DNA of 64,000 bases, from positions 1 to 64,000 of the forward strand of contig CALUUH010000002.1 of assembly GCA_944323875.1 (NCBI GenBank), given 5' to 3'. A model generated the notes under the pieces. It did not search any database. It saw only the letters and a list, made by a program, of their open reading frames with translations, and was not told where the DNA came from. Of this stretch, positions 16,075-25,611 are shown in pieces (the first letter of the stretch is position 1; every line of letters begins with the position of its first letter). Made by a program: the position numbers and the translations under genes. Source of the DNA: Candidatus Gastranaerophilales bacterium. Lineage in GTDB: Bacteria; Cyanobacteriota; Vampirovibrionia; Gastranaerophilales; Gastranaerophilaceae.

Positions 16075-17439
16075 TTAGTATCTTTCCAGATATTTGTCTA
16101 ATTCCCATTGAGAAACGTACGTTCTGAATGAATCCCATTCTTTTGATTTTGCGTTCATAAATTCATTGAAAATATGTTCCCCGAGAGCAGCGCGGCCGAC
16201 GAGTGATTTGTCAAGGCAGTCAAGCGCTTCTGAAAGGTCACCCGGCAGTGAATCAATTCTCTGTTTTTTGCGTTCTTTTGATGTTAATTTGTATATGTTG
16301 CTTTCAACCGGAGCCGGCGGATCGATTTTATTTCTTACACCGTCCAGACAAGCCTCGAGAATTGCCGCAAAAGCAAGGTAAGGGTTGCAGGAAGGATCCG
16401 GAGAACGGAGTTCTATACGGGTTGCATTGCCGCGTTTTGCCGGAACTCTGACAAGTGCGCTTCTGTTAGCGAGTGACCATGCCTGATAAACCGGTGCTTC
16501 ATAACCCGGAACAAGACGTTTATAACTGTTTACGGTCGGATTTAAAACTGCTGTAATAGATTTTACGTGTTTCAAAATACCGCCGATAGAATATTTTGCG
16601 ACATCTGATAACTGATACTGTGCATTTTCATCATAAAAAGCATTTTTACCGTCTCTGAACAGAGAGATATTGCAGTGCATACCGGATCCGTTAATACCGT
16701 AAATCGGTTTCGGCATAAATGTTGCGTGAAGGTTATGTCTGTCAGCAACAGCCTTAACAGCAATTTTGAAGGTTGCAACATTGTCAGCGGTTGTCAAAAT
16801 ATCAGCGTATTTAAAGTCAACTTCATGCTGTCCGTCTGCAACTTCGTGGTGTGATGCCTCAATATCAAATCCCATTTCCTGCAAGGTTAAAACTATATCG
16901 GTACGTACATCTTCGCCAAGATCATCCGGCCCTACATCGTAATAACCGGCATGGTCTGATGTTTTGGTCGTAATTGTGCCGTTTGCATCTTTTTCAAATA
17001 AAAAGAATTCCGCTTCCGGCCCCATGTTCATAGAAAATCCCATTTTTTCGGCTTCTTGCATTACTCTTTTCAGGTTGCAGCGCGGGCAGCCTTCAAACGG
17101 TGTTCCGTCAGCGTTGTGAATATCACAAATTAATCTTGCCGCATTCACGCCGCCGCGTTCACGCCATGGCAGGATTTGGAATGTGTTTTTATCAGGATAG
17201 AAAAACATATCTGAAGTTTCAATGTTTCTAAAACCTTTGATTGATGAACCGTCAAGCATAATTTCGTTTGCCAGAACTTTTTCTATATGTTCGGAAGGTA
17301 TAGACAAATTCTTAACCTGACCGTTTATGTCAACAAATTGTAATTTAATGAACTTGATATTATTTTCTTTGATAAGCTTTTTAATATCATCGTCCGTGTA
17401 ACTCCTGTTGTTGAGAGGAATGTGGTGAAAATCTGTCAT
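16075..17439 (-). CDS. glnA: Glutamine synthetase, type I
   Basis: The 454-residue enzyme makes glutamine from glutamate, ammonia and ATP. Family motifs are intact: 'LDGSSIKGF' beta-grasp latch region, 'GPEAEFFLF' metal-binding motif, 'EASHHEVADGQHEVDFK', 'PIYGINGSGMHCNISLF' and 'RVPAKRGNATRIELRSPDPS' substrate/ATP loops. The length (~450, no ~25-residue insertion) fits the GSI-alpha group of Firmicutes-like enzymes, normally feedback-inhibited rather than adenylylated. I see no clear adenylylation-site motif. It is divergent from a glutamate synthase-type gene, so the pair plausibly forms the ammonia-assimilation module. Confidence 0.96.
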   Translation of the reverse strand: MTDFHHIPLNNRSYTDDDIKKLIKENNIKFIKLQFVDINGQVKNLSIPSEHIEKVLANEIMLDGSSIKGFRNIETSDMFFYPDKNTFQILPWRERGGVNAARLICDIHNADGTPFEGCPRCNLKRVMQEAEKMGFSMNMGPEAEFFLFEKDANGTITTKTSDHAGYYDVGPDDLGEDVRTDIVLTLQEMGFDIEASHHEVADGQHEVDFKYADILTTADNVATFKIAVKAVADRHNLHATFMPKPIYGINGSGMHCNISLFRDGKNAFYDENAQYQLSDVAKYSIGGILKHVKSITAVLNPTVNSYKRLVPGYEAPVYQAWSLANRSALVRVPAKRGNATRIELRSPDPSCNPYLAFAAILEACLDGVRNKIDPPAPVESNIYKLTSKERKKQRIDSLPGDLSEALDCLDKSLVGRAALGEHIFNEFMNAKSKEWDSFRTYVSQWELDKYLERY

Positions 17440-17597
17440 GTTTACCTTCTTTCTTCTTATGTAAAAACTAAAAACTTAACCTATATATTAAAGACTTTTT
17501 TTCAAAAAAGGTCAAGTGGTTTCATATTAAGATTTGATAAAGAAAACAGCCATACTAAGCCACTAGAAAAACTTGATAACTTAAATATAGAAATTTC

Positions 17598-17626
17598 TTG
17601 CATATAAGATATCTTTGCTCTATAAT
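17598..17626 (+). promoter_or_regulatory. Sigma70-type promoter of gltD-like gene
   Basis: TTGCAT (17598-17603), a 17-bp spacer and TATAAT (17621-17626) lie 41 bp upstream of the gltD-like start. I looked for a cyanobacterial NtcA-type GTA-N8-TAC site in this divergent region and did not see a convincing one. Confidence 0.6.
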
Positions 17627-17667
17627 AAAAGTAATAAATTAATATTATTGAATAAAGGGGATATAAG

Positions 17668-19038
17668 ATGGCAATAGAAAGACAACGTGTGCAAGAACAG
17701 GACAAAATGGAAAGACGTCACAATTTTGATCCTGTAGAGAGTAACTTAACAGAAGAACAGGTAAAACTGGAAGCATCAAGATGTTTGAACTGTAAAAATC
17801 CGAGATGTGTTCAGGGATGCCCTGTAAATATTCAAATACCGCAATTTATTCAGGCAATAAAAGAAGGCGACCTGAACAAAGCCGGAGAAATTATTCGCGA
17901 AACAAGTATGCTTCCGTCTGTATGCGGCCGTGTCTGCCCGCAGGAACGCCAGTGTGAAGGCAACTGTGTATTAGGTATTAAAGGACTTCCGGTTGCAATA
18001 GGTGCATTAGAAAGATATGTCGGTGACAATACAAAAGCTGACATGCCGGCAATCAAACCTTCAGGTAAAAAAGTGGCAGTTGTCGGGTCAGGCTGCGCGG
18101 GTATCACAGCGGCAGCTGATTTGAGAAAAGCAGGTCATGAAGTCGTTGTATTTGAAGCATTGCACGAACTCGGCGGTGTTTTGCGTTATGGTATTCCGCC
18201 ATTCAGACTTCCGCGTACAGTGCTTGACAGAGAAATAGAAAACCTGAAAGCAATGGGCGTTGAATTCCATACAAACGTAATTGTAGGTAAATCAATCACT
18301 CTTAAACAGTTAAAAGAGGACGGATTTGACGCAATATTTATCTGTTCCGGTGCAGGACTTCCTAAAATGCTCCATGTTCCGGGTGAAAACCTTAACGGCG
18401 TTTTCTCAGCAAACGAATTTTTAACCCGTGTAAACTTGATGCATGCCGGTCAGCCTGATAGCCCGACACCTTTGAGAGTCGGCAAAAAAGCTGCAATATT
18501 CGGCGGCGGCAACGTTGCTATGGATGCGGCAAGAACTGCTGTCAGAGTAGGTTTTGAAGAAGTTTACATTATCTACAGACGTACGGAAAAAGAACTTCCT
18601 GCACGATTGGAAGAAATACGCCACGCAAAAGAAGAAGGCGTTGTATTCAAATTCCTGTATGCACCAAAAGAAATTATCGGTGAGGACGGATATGTTAAAG
18701 CCGTTGATCTGGAAGTTATGGAACTCGGCGAACCAGATGAAAGCGGCCGCCGCAAACCTGTTGCAACAGGCAAAGTAGAAAGAATGGAACTCGATACTGT
18801 AATTGTTGCATTGGGAACAGGCCCGAACCCGATTATCCAGCGTTCAGCAGAAGCAGAAGGACTTGAGATTATTACCGACAAACGCGGCTACATAACTGTT
18901 GACGGAGAAACAAGATGTACAAACATTCCGACTGTATATGCAGGCGGTGACGTTGCTCCTGTCGGAGAATCCAACGCTATCAATGCAATGGGCGCAGGCA
19001 AAAAAGCGGCTAAAGCAATTAACGATTTATTAAAATAA
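17668..19038 (+). CDS. gltD: NADPH-dependent glutamate synthase, small-subunit type
   Basis: The 456-residue flavoprotein has an N-terminal iron-sulfur region with two cysteine clusters ('CLNCKNPRCVQGCP' and 'CGRVCPQERQCEGNC'). An FAD-binding 'VAVVGSGCAGITAAADL' Rossmann motif and an NADPH-binding 'KAAIFGGGNVAMDAARTAVR' motif follow, ending with 'YAGGDVAPVGESNAINAMGAGKKAAKAI'. It matches the GltD/homotetrameric GltA type. No large GltB subunit is within the window, so it may act as the stand-alone form or as a partner of another oxidoreductase. AAGGGGAT supports the start. It is divergent from glnA. Confidence 0.88.
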   Translation: MAIERQRVQEQDKMERRHNFDPVESNLTEEQVKLEASRCLNCKNPRCVQGCPVNIQIPQFIQAIKEGDLNKAGEIIRETSMLPSVCGRVCPQERQCEGNCVLGIKGLPVAIGALERYVGDNTKADMPAIKPSGKKVAVVGSGCAGITAAADLRKAGHEVVVFEALHELGGVLRYGIPPFRLPRTVLDREIENLKAMGVEFHTNVIVGKSITLKQLKEDGFDAIFICSGAGLPKMLHVPGENLNGVFSANEFLTRVNLMHAGQPDSPTPLRVGKKAAIFGGGNVAMDAARTAVRVGFEEVYIIYRRTEKELPARLEEIRHAKEEGVVFKFLYAPKEIIGEDGYVKAVDLEVMELGEPDESGRRKPVATGKVERMELDTVIVALGTGPNPIIQRSAEAEGLEIITDKRGYITVDGETRCTNIPTVYAGGDVAPVGESNAINAMGAGKKAAKAINDLLK

Positions 19039-19057
19039 ACTAAGAGGAAAAAGGGCT

Positions 19058-19993
19058 GTGTTAAGTTCGTTTTTCAAAAAGATATTAAGCATAATGCTGG
19101 CATTGTCAATGTTTTCAATGTCAGCATTGGCTTTAGAGCTTGACACCTCCGTTGATGAAGAAATACGGAAGCACTATAATCCCTCTCAAATAGAAAAAGA
19201 TTTGCTACCGCCGCTTCCTAAAACCTCTCCTACAGTAAATCAAACACCCAAAACAGCGCCGGCAAGGAATATGAAAACTGTTGAAACAACAACTCCGCCG
19301 CCAAAAACACTCCCGACTGTTGATACAAGCAAAAAAGCACCGCGACGAATTCAAACACTTCCAAACCAGCAGCCTACCAACTCTCAGAAAAGTAAAATTG
19401 CGCGTGAAGGCATTGCTGCAATAAAAATTAAAAAAGGTACTAAATTTAAAGTCAAATCACTGACCGCTATTTCTGACTACACCCCTGTCAGTGCAAATAT
19501 GTCTTTCAAAACAACAGAGAGCGTAACACAAAGATATGTGACAGTTCCGGCCGGAACTATTTTCAAGGCCGTGATAGAAGATTCACACCCGCCGCAGATG
19601 TCAGGCAATGGCGGACTTATAGTTATCAATATAAACCGTATGGTTTTCAGAGGCAAAACAAGAAATATTCAGGCAAAAGTTACCAAAGCCAACGGCAAAA
19701 AGATTTTTGTAAACAACATAAAAGGCAAACGCCAATACTGGAAAGGTGTTGCAAATTCTACCAAACCGGGGGCTAAATTCTACAAAAAATCAATGCGCGG
19801 CACAGTAAAACTTGCCCAAAATCCGTGGACGCTCATCTTAACACCTTTCACGGCCGTTGCAGGTGTTGTGGTTTATGGTGTAAACATTATCGGCTCTCCT
19901 GTGTTTGCGATTTTCTCTAAGGGCGGACGAATTTCAATTCCGGCAGGTACCGAGTTTGAAATTAAGCTTCTTGAAGATGTTTACCTTGATTAA
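19058..19993 (+). CDS. Exported protein of unknown function, proline-rich linker
   Basis: I do not recognise this 311-residue protein. It starts with a GTG (AAGAGGAAAAAGGG ribosome site), then a signal peptide with core 'ILSIMLALSMFSMSALA'. Residues ~45-110 are rich in Pro/Thr/Lys (for example 'TTPPPKTLPTVDTSKK') and look like a disordered periplasmic linker. From ~residue 120 a beta-rich domain contains 'KKGTKFKVKSLTAISDY', 'VTVPAGTIFKAVIEDS' and, at the end, 'ISIPAGTEFEIKLLEDVYL'. The repeated PAGT.F pattern suggests a duplicated beta module. A hydrophobic 'PFTAVAGVVVYGVNIIGSPVF' stretch near the C-terminus may insert in a membrane. It lies 20 bp after gltD. Confidence 0.6.
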   Translation: MLSSFFKKILSIMLALSMFSMSALALELDTSVDEEIRKHYNPSQIEKDLLPPLPKTSPTVNQTPKTAPARNMKTVETTTPPPKTLPTVDTSKKAPRRIQTLPNQQPTNSQKSKIAREGIAAIKIKKGTKFKVKSLTAISDYTPVSANMSFKTTESVTQRYVTVPAGTIFKAVIEDSHPPQMSGNGGLIVININRMVFRGKTRNIQAKVTKANGKKIFVNNIKGKRQYWKGVANSTKPGAKFYKKSMRGTVKLAQNPWTLILTPFTAVAGVVVYGVNIIGSPVFAIFSKGGRISIPAGTEFEIKLLEDVYLD

Positions 19994-20029
19994 CTTGCAT
20001 TCAGCGTTTTTTACTAATAAAATACGCTT

Positions 20030-22396
20030 ATGGATATAGAAACTAAAACACTGAATACTCTCGAATTTAATAAAATTACGGAAAAGATATCAGGCTTTGC
20101 AAAAACTTCTCAGAGTAAAGCTCTTTGCCTTGCAGCCAAACCGCATAATTCAGTTTCTGACATAAAAAGAGAGTTGCAGTTTACCCGTGAAGCAAAATAC
20201 ATCCTTGATTTGCCGGCCGAGCTGCCTGTAGGATTTGTCGCCAATGTAAAAAAATTGCAATCCACAATGATGACAGGCTATCTGTCAGAAGAAGAGTTGT
20301 CAGATACCGCGCAAACGCTGCGTTCTTCACGTCTTGTCAAAAAATTCCTTAACGATAATCTTGAAGAAAATTCTCTTTTGCGGACAATGGCAAAAGACTT
20401 AATCTCAGACAGAGAACTTGAAGAACAGATATTTGACACTTTTGATGATGCCCTGAACATCCGTCCTGACGCAACTCCTGAATTAAAAGGCTTGTATTCT
20501 TCTTTAAAAGATACTGAAACTAATTTGAGAAAACAGGTTAATGCACTTCTTAATAATGCGGATTTTCAAAAACATTTACAGGAAAATATATATACAACCC
20601 GTGACGACAGAATAGTTTTTCAGGTAATGGCTTTCTCCAAAAGTAAAGTCCCCGGCATTGTTCATGATGTTTCGGCGTCCAACAAAACTTTTTATATTGA
20701 GCCGGAGGCAATAGTTCCGATAAACAACAAAATAAGAGAAATCAAGTCGCAAATACACTCCGAACTCATACGCATTCTCGTCACGCTGACAAACCTTGTA
20801 CGCGAAAGAATTACCGAAATAGCACTCAGCGAAAAATTACTGACGCAAATTGATTATCACTTTGCAAAAGCAAGATATGCAATAAAAATTCACGCAATAG
20901 AACCGGAAATATCAGAAAGCAAAATCGTTGCGTTTGAAAAAATGAAACATCCATTACTTATCGGCAATGTTGAAAATGTTGTGGCCAATGATTTTGAATT
21001 AGGCAAGGATTACAAATCCGTCATCATAACAGGCTCCAACACAGGCGGAAAAACAGTTACCCTAAAAACAATAGGGCTTTTCATTCTAATGGCAAAGTCC
21101 GGATTTTTCCTGCCATGTACAATGGCAAAAGTTTATCCGTTCAGACAAATCTTCGCCGATATAGGTGATGAACAGAGTATTTTGCAGAACCTGTCAACAT
21201 TTTCTTCCCACATGACAAATATTATAGAAATATTAAATAAAAGTGACGATAACACTTTTGTATTACTGGATGAAATTTGTGCCGGTACAGACCCGCAGGA
21301 AGGTGCTGTTCTGGCCAGAACAATACTGGAACATCTTGCGCAAAAAGGTGTTTATTCCACTATTACAACTCATTACGGCGAATTAAAAGCGCTGGAATAT
21401 CTTAATCCGTATTTTAAAAACGCATCAGTTGAGTTTGACACAAATTCCTTGAAACCGACTTATCGTCTGCTGCTTGGTATTCCGGGAATGAGTAATGCAA
21501 TATTGATAGCTTCCAATCTCGGGCTTGCGTCAGATATTGTAGAAGAAGCTAAAAATCTTCTTGTGTCCCAGAAAGATCCGTCTATACTTGTTGTTGAAAA
21601 ATTACAGGAAACACAGCAAAAACTTTCCCAGAACTTGCAGGAAGCCGAAACGTTAAAGGAAAAATCGCTTTCCACACAGAAAGAATATGAAGAAAATCTT
21701 TCTGAAATTAAAAAAGACAAGAAAAAAACAATCAAGAGAATAAAAGACAAATTCGACTATGAACTTTTATCCGTTAAAGCAGAAATAAAAGATATTCTGG
21801 ATGAACTAAGGCGTGAAAAATCCGAAAAAATTGCCCGCCGCTCTTATGCGCGTCTTGCAGGTCTTGAACAAAAATTCCGTTCAAAACTCGACGATTACGA
21901 GGAAAAAACCGAATACACCGAAGTTCAGTGGGATAAAGTACAGGTAAATGATAAACTTATTCTGAAAGAACTTAATCAGGTTGTTACAATACTCGGAATA
22001 CCTGATAAGCATGGCAAAGTCCCCGTTCTTATGGGAAATATAAAAACGCAGATAAAAAAAGACAAACTTGCTGCATTTGACAAAAAATATGAAAAGAAAC
22101 CTAATACCTACAAACCGGGCAGTCTTGAAGCTTTTACCCTGAAAAAATACAGTGTATCAAACACTTTAGACATCCGTGGTTACAGAGTGGAAGATGCGCT
22201 GGATACGCTGGAAGGCTGGCTTGATGAGGCAAGTCTTGCAAACATATCTCCTGTCACTGTCATCCACGGCCATGGCACAGGCGCTTTGAAAAGTGCTGTT
22301 CGTGATTTTTTGTCCACTTCACCTTATGTGGCCTCTTTCCGCGCAGGTAACAACTCCGAGGGCGGTGACGGCGTGAGTGTTATTGAAATAAAATAA
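20030..22396 (+). CDS. mutS2: MutS2 ATPase/endonuclease
   Basis: The 788-residue protein follows MutS2 architecture: helical core, ATPase with Walker A 'ITGSNTGGKTVTLKTIG' (~residue 338), Walker B 'FVLLDEICAGTDPQEGA' and 'TITTHYGELKAL', then a long coiled-coil-like Lys/Glu region (~residues 515-620) and a C-terminal Smr nuclease domain ('LDIRGYRVEDALDTLEGWL', 'VTVIHGHGTGALKSAVRDFL'). MutS2 acts on branched DNA or on collided ribosomes rather than in mismatch repair. No strong ribosome site precedes the ATG, 36 bp after the upstream stop. Confidence 0.95.
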   Translation: MDIETKTLNTLEFNKITEKISGFAKTSQSKALCLAAKPHNSVSDIKRELQFTREAKYILDLPAELPVGFVANVKKLQSTMMTGYLSEEELSDTAQTLRSSRLVKKFLNDNLEENSLLRTMAKDLISDRELEEQIFDTFDDALNIRPDATPELKGLYSSLKDTETNLRKQVNALLNNADFQKHLQENIYTTRDDRIVFQVMAFSKSKVPGIVHDVSASNKTFYIEPEAIVPINNKIREIKSQIHSELIRILVTLTNLVRERITEIALSEKLLTQIDYHFAKARYAIKIHAIEPEISESKIVAFEKMKHPLLIGNVENVVANDFELGKDYKSVIITGSNTGGKTVTLKTIGLFILMAKSGFFLPCTMAKVYPFRQIFADIGDEQSILQNLSTFSSHMTNIIEILNKSDDNTFVLLDEICAGTDPQEGAVLARTILEHLAQKGVYSTITTHYGELKALEYLNPYFKNASVEFDTNSLKPTYRLLLGIPGMSNAILIASNLGLASDIVEEAKNLLVSQKDPSILVVEKLQETQQKLSQNLQEAETLKEKSLSTQKEYEENLSEIKKDKKKTIKRIKDKFDYELLSVKAEIKDILDELRREKSEKIARRSYARLAGLEQKFRSKLDDYEEKTEYTEVQWDKVQVNDKLILKELNQVVTILGIPDKHGKVPVLMGNIKTQIKKDKLAAFDKKYEKKPNTYKPGSLEAFTLKKYSVSNTLDIRGYRVEDALDTLEGWLDEASLANISPVTVIHGHGTGALKSAVRDFLSTSPYVASFRAGNNSEGGDGVSVIEIK

Positions 22397-22476
22397 AAAT
22401 TTTTAAATTTTTACTTGTATTTTTTTTTAATAAGTATTATGATACTGTAAACATGATTAATAACGGAGGGAACTTT

Positions 22477-23637
22477 ATGGAATTAAGTGAATTAAGAAAA
22501 AACAACGAATTAATAGATTTATTCTGCAATCTTGCCGAAATACCTTCACCATCTCTACAAGAAGAAAAAGTTTCTAATTGGATTATAGATTATTGCGGAA
22601 AAAATAACATCCCTGCAAAACACGATGATTACGGCAATGTTTATATAAATGTTCCTGCAACAGATACTTCAAAACAATCTTTGCTTTTGTCCTCACACAT
22701 GGACGTAATCGGCGACGACAGCCCTGTGAAAACATATCTTGACGGTGATTTAATCCGCGCTGAAGACCGCACTCTCGGCGGAGATGACAAAGCAGGTGTT
22801 GCCAATGCTCTTTTACTGGCTAAAGAAGTCGCTAATTCAGATACAAAACACGGCGGACTTGAATTGATGTTCACGCGCGATGAAGAATCCGGTATGTCAG
22901 GAATTAAACATGTAGATTTTTCAAAACTTAATTCCAAATACATTCTCGTATGCGACAGTGACTCGCTCGGTCAGCTTGAAGTATCAGGTGCAAGCTATAC
23001 ACTCGTAAAAATAGCTGTTACAACCTTCAAAGGCGGTCATTCAGGTATTGATATCGGAGACACAACAAGAGAAAACGCTGCTAAATTACTTGCCGATATC
23101 ATCGCAGCATTGCCTCAAGGTGTTTACCATTCCGAGGACGGTCAGGTTATAACCTCCTGCAACATAGGCGGAATAAAAGCCGGCGATATAAACGTTACAA
23201 ACGTTATTAACACTTATGCAGAAGCAAGTTACTCCATTAGAAGTGCAAGCAAGTCTGTTGAAGAAGAACTTAAAAATCTTATGCGTGACGAAATAGACTA
23301 CTGCAATCAGGAATATGAAGGCGTTGCAAAAGCGGAAATAACTTTTGAAGAACATCTGCCGCCTTTTGAAAAGGTTGAAGATGAATATATTCCGATACTA
23401 TTTGAAACAGCAGCGAAAAAAACAGGTATAGACTACAAAATTTCATCATTCCATGCCGGTGCAGAAACTCATATTTATGCAGGCAAGAAAAATGCAAACG
23501 GTGAAGTTTTTGCTCCGTATCTTGTCGGGCTTGCAACTGTTTACAACATGCACTCAAAAGATGAAGCTCTTGATTATAAATCAATATTGAAAGGTCATGA
23601 GTTGTTAAAAGCGTTCTTTGAAGCATTTAATGCTTAA
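22477..23637 (+). CDS. M20-family zinc peptidase (PepT-like)
   Basis: The 386-residue metallopeptidase has the M20 metal-site series: 'LLSSHMDVIGD' (first His/Asp), 'LGGDDKAGVANALLL' (bridging Asp), 'FTRDEESGMSGI' (catalytic Glu and ligand), 'LVCDSDSLGQ' and a late 'FHAGAETHIYAGK' histidine. It matches the PepT-like group, aminopeptidases acting on small peptides. The ATG at 22477 is preceded by GGAGGG; a start 24 bp upstream is less likely. A strong terminator follows at 23652. Confidence 0.9.
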   Translation: MELSELRKNNELIDLFCNLAEIPSPSLQEEKVSNWIIDYCGKNNIPAKHDDYGNVYINVPATDTSKQSLLLSSHMDVIGDDSPVKTYLDGDLIRAEDRTLGGDDKAGVANALLLAKEVANSDTKHGGLELMFTRDEESGMSGIKHVDFSKLNSKYILVCDSDSLGQLEVSGASYTLVKIAVTTFKGGHSGIDIGDTTRENAAKLLADIIAALPQGVYHSEDGQVITSCNIGGIKAGDINVTNVINTYAEASYSIRSASKSVEEELKNLMRDEIDYCNQEYEGVAKAEITFEEHLPPFEKVEDEYIPILFETAAKKTGIDYKISSFHAGAETHIYAGKKNANGEVFAPYLVGLATVYNMHSKDEALDYKSILKGHELLKAFFEAFNA

Positions 23638-23651
23638 ATAAAGTATTAAAA

Positions 23652-23681
23652 ACGGGGGCCGAACAGCCCCCGTCATTTTTT
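23652..23681. terminator. Rho-independent terminator after M20 peptidase
   Basis: ACGGGGGC pairs with GCCCCCGT across a short loop, followed by CATTTTTT, 14 bp after the stop codon. It sits between convergent genes. Confidence 0.9.
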
Positions 23682-23704
23682 ATCTGAAAATTATAGCTCT
23701 AAAC

Positions 23705-24511
23705 TCAATACACAAGCATAAATGATTTTACACTGCGGCCGGCTCCGTCTCCGTGTGAGGTAACTTCAATTTTATTTTTGTAATTCATTGATGTTGAACT
23801 GCCGCCGTCAAAAGCCATTGCTCTGTCAAATCCCAGTTTTTTACAAAGTTCATGCACTTCATATAAATCCATAGGGTTTTCATCCGTAATAATAAGAATA
23901 TGCGCTTCACCGTTTTTCAGCCCGATAATTGTTCGTGATGTCTTATGCAAAACAGACGCACTTTCTCTGACGACTTTGCCGTCTTTTTTCTGAACAAAAA
24001 ATTCTTCTTCCAACTTCAACTCAGGATAAACAAGCGGGCCGCCCTGTGCTGAATTTTCAATGTGGCATGCAAAATCTACAGAACTTTTGTGCGGGGTTAT
24101 TTCATAACGCCATGAATTGTCATCATCACACTGTATAACACGAAATTCCGTACGATTAAGTATCTTATCTATATTCTGACGCAATACAGGATCACGCATC
24201 AGATTTTCGTTAAACAATGGATCATCTGCGGTTTGTCTGTCAGTTACAATATAGGAAATCGTTTTTTCGTTTTTTGGGTCAAAAAATCCCGCATTAACCG
24301 TTAATCTCGGTTTTGCAAGCTGGTGCATTTCACGCGCTGTAATAAGATGTTCACTTGATACAAATTTGACACGCTTTTTGATTTTATCGCCCTTCAAAAC
24401 AATATGATAAATTCCGTTTTCATAATCCACACGTATCGGCGGATCGCCAAGTGCGTAAACACTTGTACTCAAACACAACAAAGAAAGTATTGTTAAAAAT
24501 ATTTTTTTCAT
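23705..24511 (-). CDS. Exported phosphodiester glycosidase (NAGPA-domain) protein
   Basis: The 268-residue protein has an N-terminal signal peptide (core 'IFLTILSLLCLSTSVYA') and a NAGPA-like domain. Diagnostic parts are 'TVNAGFFDPKNEKTISYIV', 'AQGGPLVYPELKL', 'KTSRTIIGLKNGEAHILI' and 'FDRAMAFDGGSSTSMNYKN'. Members of this family cleave sugar phosphodiesters, in bacteria often linked to exopolysaccharide or wall glycans. It begins at the last base of the LptF/G-type permease gene, so it is in the same operon as lptB and the permease and probably acts in the periplasm on envelope glycans. Confidence 0.82.
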   Translation of the reverse strand: MKKIFLTILSLLCLSTSVYALGDPPIRVDYENGIYHIVLKGDKIKKRVKFVSSEHLITAREMHQLAKPRLTVNAGFFDPKNEKTISYIVTDRQTADDPLFNENLMRDPVLRQNIDKILNRTEFRVIQCDDDNSWRYEITPHKSSVDFACHIENSAQGGPLVYPELKLEEEFFVQKKDGKVVRESASVLHKTSRTIIGLKNGEAHILIITDENPMDLYEVHELCKKLGFDRAMAFDGGSSTSMNYKNKIEVTSHGDGAGRSVKSFMLVY

Positions 24512-25611
24512 TATAAATCCTTAGACTTGTAAAACCCTATAATAGCCGCCAGAAATGCCAGAGGCGGAAATGCAGCCGTTATCAATGGCGGTAAAACACC
24601 TTTTTCGGCCAGCAAATCAAAAAACGGCAGAGTTATATAATACAGAAATATACATCCGATAGCAATAGTAAAACCGATAAGTCTTTGCTCACGAGGTTTG
24701 CTAAATCCCAGCAATGTCCCCATAATTGCAAGCAACACACATACAAACGGGTGGAAAAATCTTTGCAAATATTTGTTCAGCATATATCTGTATTCTTCAT
24801 CCAGACCTTCTCGTTTAAGCAAATCAATATATTTTTTCAGATTAGCGTTTGTAATTTCGCGTTCTTTTTTCATTGAATACGTCATGAGAATGTATGCGTC
24901 CTGCGCTGATGTGCCTTCTTCCAGAATATTCATGGACGGAAGTTTTTCAATATTGGTAAAAATGCCGTCACTGTTGATTTTGTAATGCGCAACATCATCC
25001 AAAACCCATTTGTCCTGATAAGTTGTGCCGGTTTTAGCCGAATAAATATCTGATAACTGGTGAACATCGTTATACATTTTGGTTGAAAAATCCAGCACAA
25101 TAACATTTTCCATGTGATTATCTCTAAAATGCGAAATAACAACGGCCATGGTTGGAACATTGTTTTTATCTTTCTGGGTATAAATATATTGCGTTGAAGG
25201 ATGTTTTTCCCGCTTTGTAACAGAATACGGGATAAGTTTGTCATAAGTCACAAAACACATGCCGGTAACAATAAAACTTAAAACAAGCACAGGAGCTAAA
25301 ATGCGTTTAAAAGACAGACCTACCGCGCGAAAAATTGTCAACTCGGAATCCTTACTCAATTTATCAAAAGTAAAAAGTGTACCGAGAAGCAATCCGACAG
25401 GGAACGCCTTGCCTAAAATTTTAGGAAGTTCAAGTATTAACACCCAGACAGCTTCTTTTGCAGTATAAACGCCTTCCAGCGTCTTTTTAATAGTGTTCAA
25501 AAGCATTTCAGGCGCGATCCAGACAACCGTAAACAGCAAAATCGCAACAAAAGTTGTGATTAGCACCTGATTAAAAATATATTTGTCATAAATTGATATG
25601 CGGAGTTTCAT
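24511..25611 (-). CDS. LptF/LptG-family LPS export permease
   Basis: The 366-residue inner-membrane protein has the YjgP/YjgQ layout: three N-terminal TM helices ('YIFNQVLITTFVAILLFTVVW' first), 'LLGTLFTFDKLSKDSELTIFRAVGLSFKRI' typical of LptF/G coupling helices, a periplasmic beta-jellyroll (~residues 120-260), and three C-terminal TM helices from 'FHPFVCVLLAIMGTLLGFS'. LptF/G with LptB extracts LPS from the inner membrane. It is directly downstream of lptB. Only one permease is present here; the partner may be elsewhere, or a homodimer may form. Confidence 0.9.
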   Translation of the reverse strand: MKLRISIYDKYIFNQVLITTFVAILLFTVVWIAPEMLLNTIKKTLEGVYTAKEAVWVLILELPKILGKAFPVGLLLGTLFTFDKLSKDSELTIFRAVGLSFKRILAPVLVLSFIVTGMCFVTYDKLIPYSVTKREKHPSTQYIYTQKDKNNVPTMAVVISHFRDNHMENVIVLDFSTKMYNDVHQLSDIYSAKTGTTYQDKWVLDDVAHYKINSDGIFTNIEKLPSMNILEEGTSAQDAYILMTYSMKKEREITNANLKKYIDLLKREGLDEEYRYMLNKYLQRFFHPFVCVLLAIMGTLLGFSKPREQRLIGFTIAIGCIFLYYITLPFFDLLAEKGVLPPLITAAFPPLAFLAAIIGFYKSKDL